Source: Thermoplasmata archaeon (GTDB taxonomy: Archaea; Thermoplasmatota; Thermoplasmata; Lutacidiplasmatales; UBA184). From it: 6,457 bases of DNA. Shown in pieces: positions 6,180-6,457 of this stretch. The stretch is taken from the NCBI GenBank assembly GCA_021798415.1, contig JAJZGO010000084.1, positions 1 to 6,457 on the forward strand, written 5' to 3'. Within the stretch, counting starts at the first letter, position 1. Every line of letters begins with the position of its first letter. A program made the position numbers and the translations under genes. Under the pieces are notes generated by a model, which was not told the DNA's origin, did not search any database, and saw only the letters and a list, made by a program, of their open reading frames with translations.

Positions 6180-6457
6180 TTCTCGCCCTCGTGACGTATA
6201 ACTCGGGGGGGTGCTCCAAGTTCTCGGGCTACTTTTACCTTCTGGAAACGCCCAAAACTCGGGTCCTCCGGGTCGTATCGCCGGGGGGATTCCGCCGGGC
6301 CAGGGAAGGCGCCCCGCGGCGCGCCGGAGATTGGCCGCCGGTCGGGGCTCGACCTCGCGGACCGCGCGACTCACCGACTCGGGCCGGAACGGGGACCTTC
6401 GGCGGTGGCATCCCGCGCCGGCGCTCCGCACGTTGCGACTGCGGCGGTTCCCTTATC
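6180..6457 (-). promoter_or_regulatory. Upstream region of the surface-protein gene: TATA-like boxes and Shine-Dalgarno-like site
   Basis: No gene is seen in these 278 bases; the extended frame encodes only an Arg/Pro-rich peptide. Read on the minus strand, GGTAAAAGT (6239-6231) is the most AT-rich element and would place a start site around 6208-6212, giving a leader of roughly 30 bases. A second AT element, AGTTATAC (6203-6196), lies only 20 bases before the GTG, slightly close for a leaderless start. GAGGGCG (6190-6184) ends four bases before the GTG and its GAGG core is seven bases away, a reasonable archaeal ribosome-binding site. A run of seven Cs lies between the two AT elements at 6211-6205. 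No clear operator palindrome was found. Confidence 0.45.

Noticed and set aside
6326..6396. tRNA-like span on the minus strand with complementary CCGCCG and CGGCGG ends about 71 bases apart
   Set aside because: The internal hairpin GGTCG-AGCCC-CGACC lacks the TTCRA T-loop, and no D-loop or seven-base anticodon loop can be drawn.
6180..6431. Extension of the surface-protein gene to an ATG at 6431
   Set aside because: It would put 84 Arg/Pro-rich residues before a well-formed signal peptide and cover the TATA-like and Shine-Dalgarno-like elements.

Overview
This is a very GC-rich window with three protein genes. The most likely source is a high-GC archaeon, possibly of the Thermoplasmatota, but this is an inference. 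It rests on the large secreted protein, which carries about 36 N-X-S/T glycosylation sequons and turns of the type NATTG in its beta-propeller, on TATA-like AT islands in otherwise GC-rich intergenic DNA, and on a GlmS-type sugar isomerase without a glutaminase domain. No rRNA, tRNA, CRISPR array, insertion sequence or other mobile element was found.

Layout. Positions 3-542 (+) hold the 3' end of a phosphoadenylyl/adenylyl-sulfate reductase (cysH) of the [4Fe-4S] type; its N-terminal PP-loop part lies outside the window. It converges, across a 91-bp gap, on a SIS-domain sugar-phosphate gene (634-1728, -) that matches the isomerase half of GlmS. A 407-bp gap (1729-2135) follows, with no convincing gene. 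Next comes a giant secreted protein gene (2136-6179, -; 1347 aa), two thirds of the window. The last 278 bp (6180-6457) hold its probable promoter and leader and no visible gene.

The giant protein is the main item. From the N terminus it has a signal peptide, an extracellular beta-rich domain, an acid-phosphatase/phospholipase-C-like phosphoesterase domain, four tandem carboxypeptidase-regulatory-like repeats on an 83-residue period, a Pro-rich linker and a PQQ-type beta-propeller. A long hairpin begins directly after its stop codon. It looks like a glycosylated surface phosphatase with a spacer stalk and a propeller head.

The three genes do not form an obvious single pathway: sulfate assimilation, amino-sugar phosphate metabolism and an exported phosphoesterase. 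The last two are on the same strand, but the 407-bp gap with a terminator-like hairpin argues against a tight operon.
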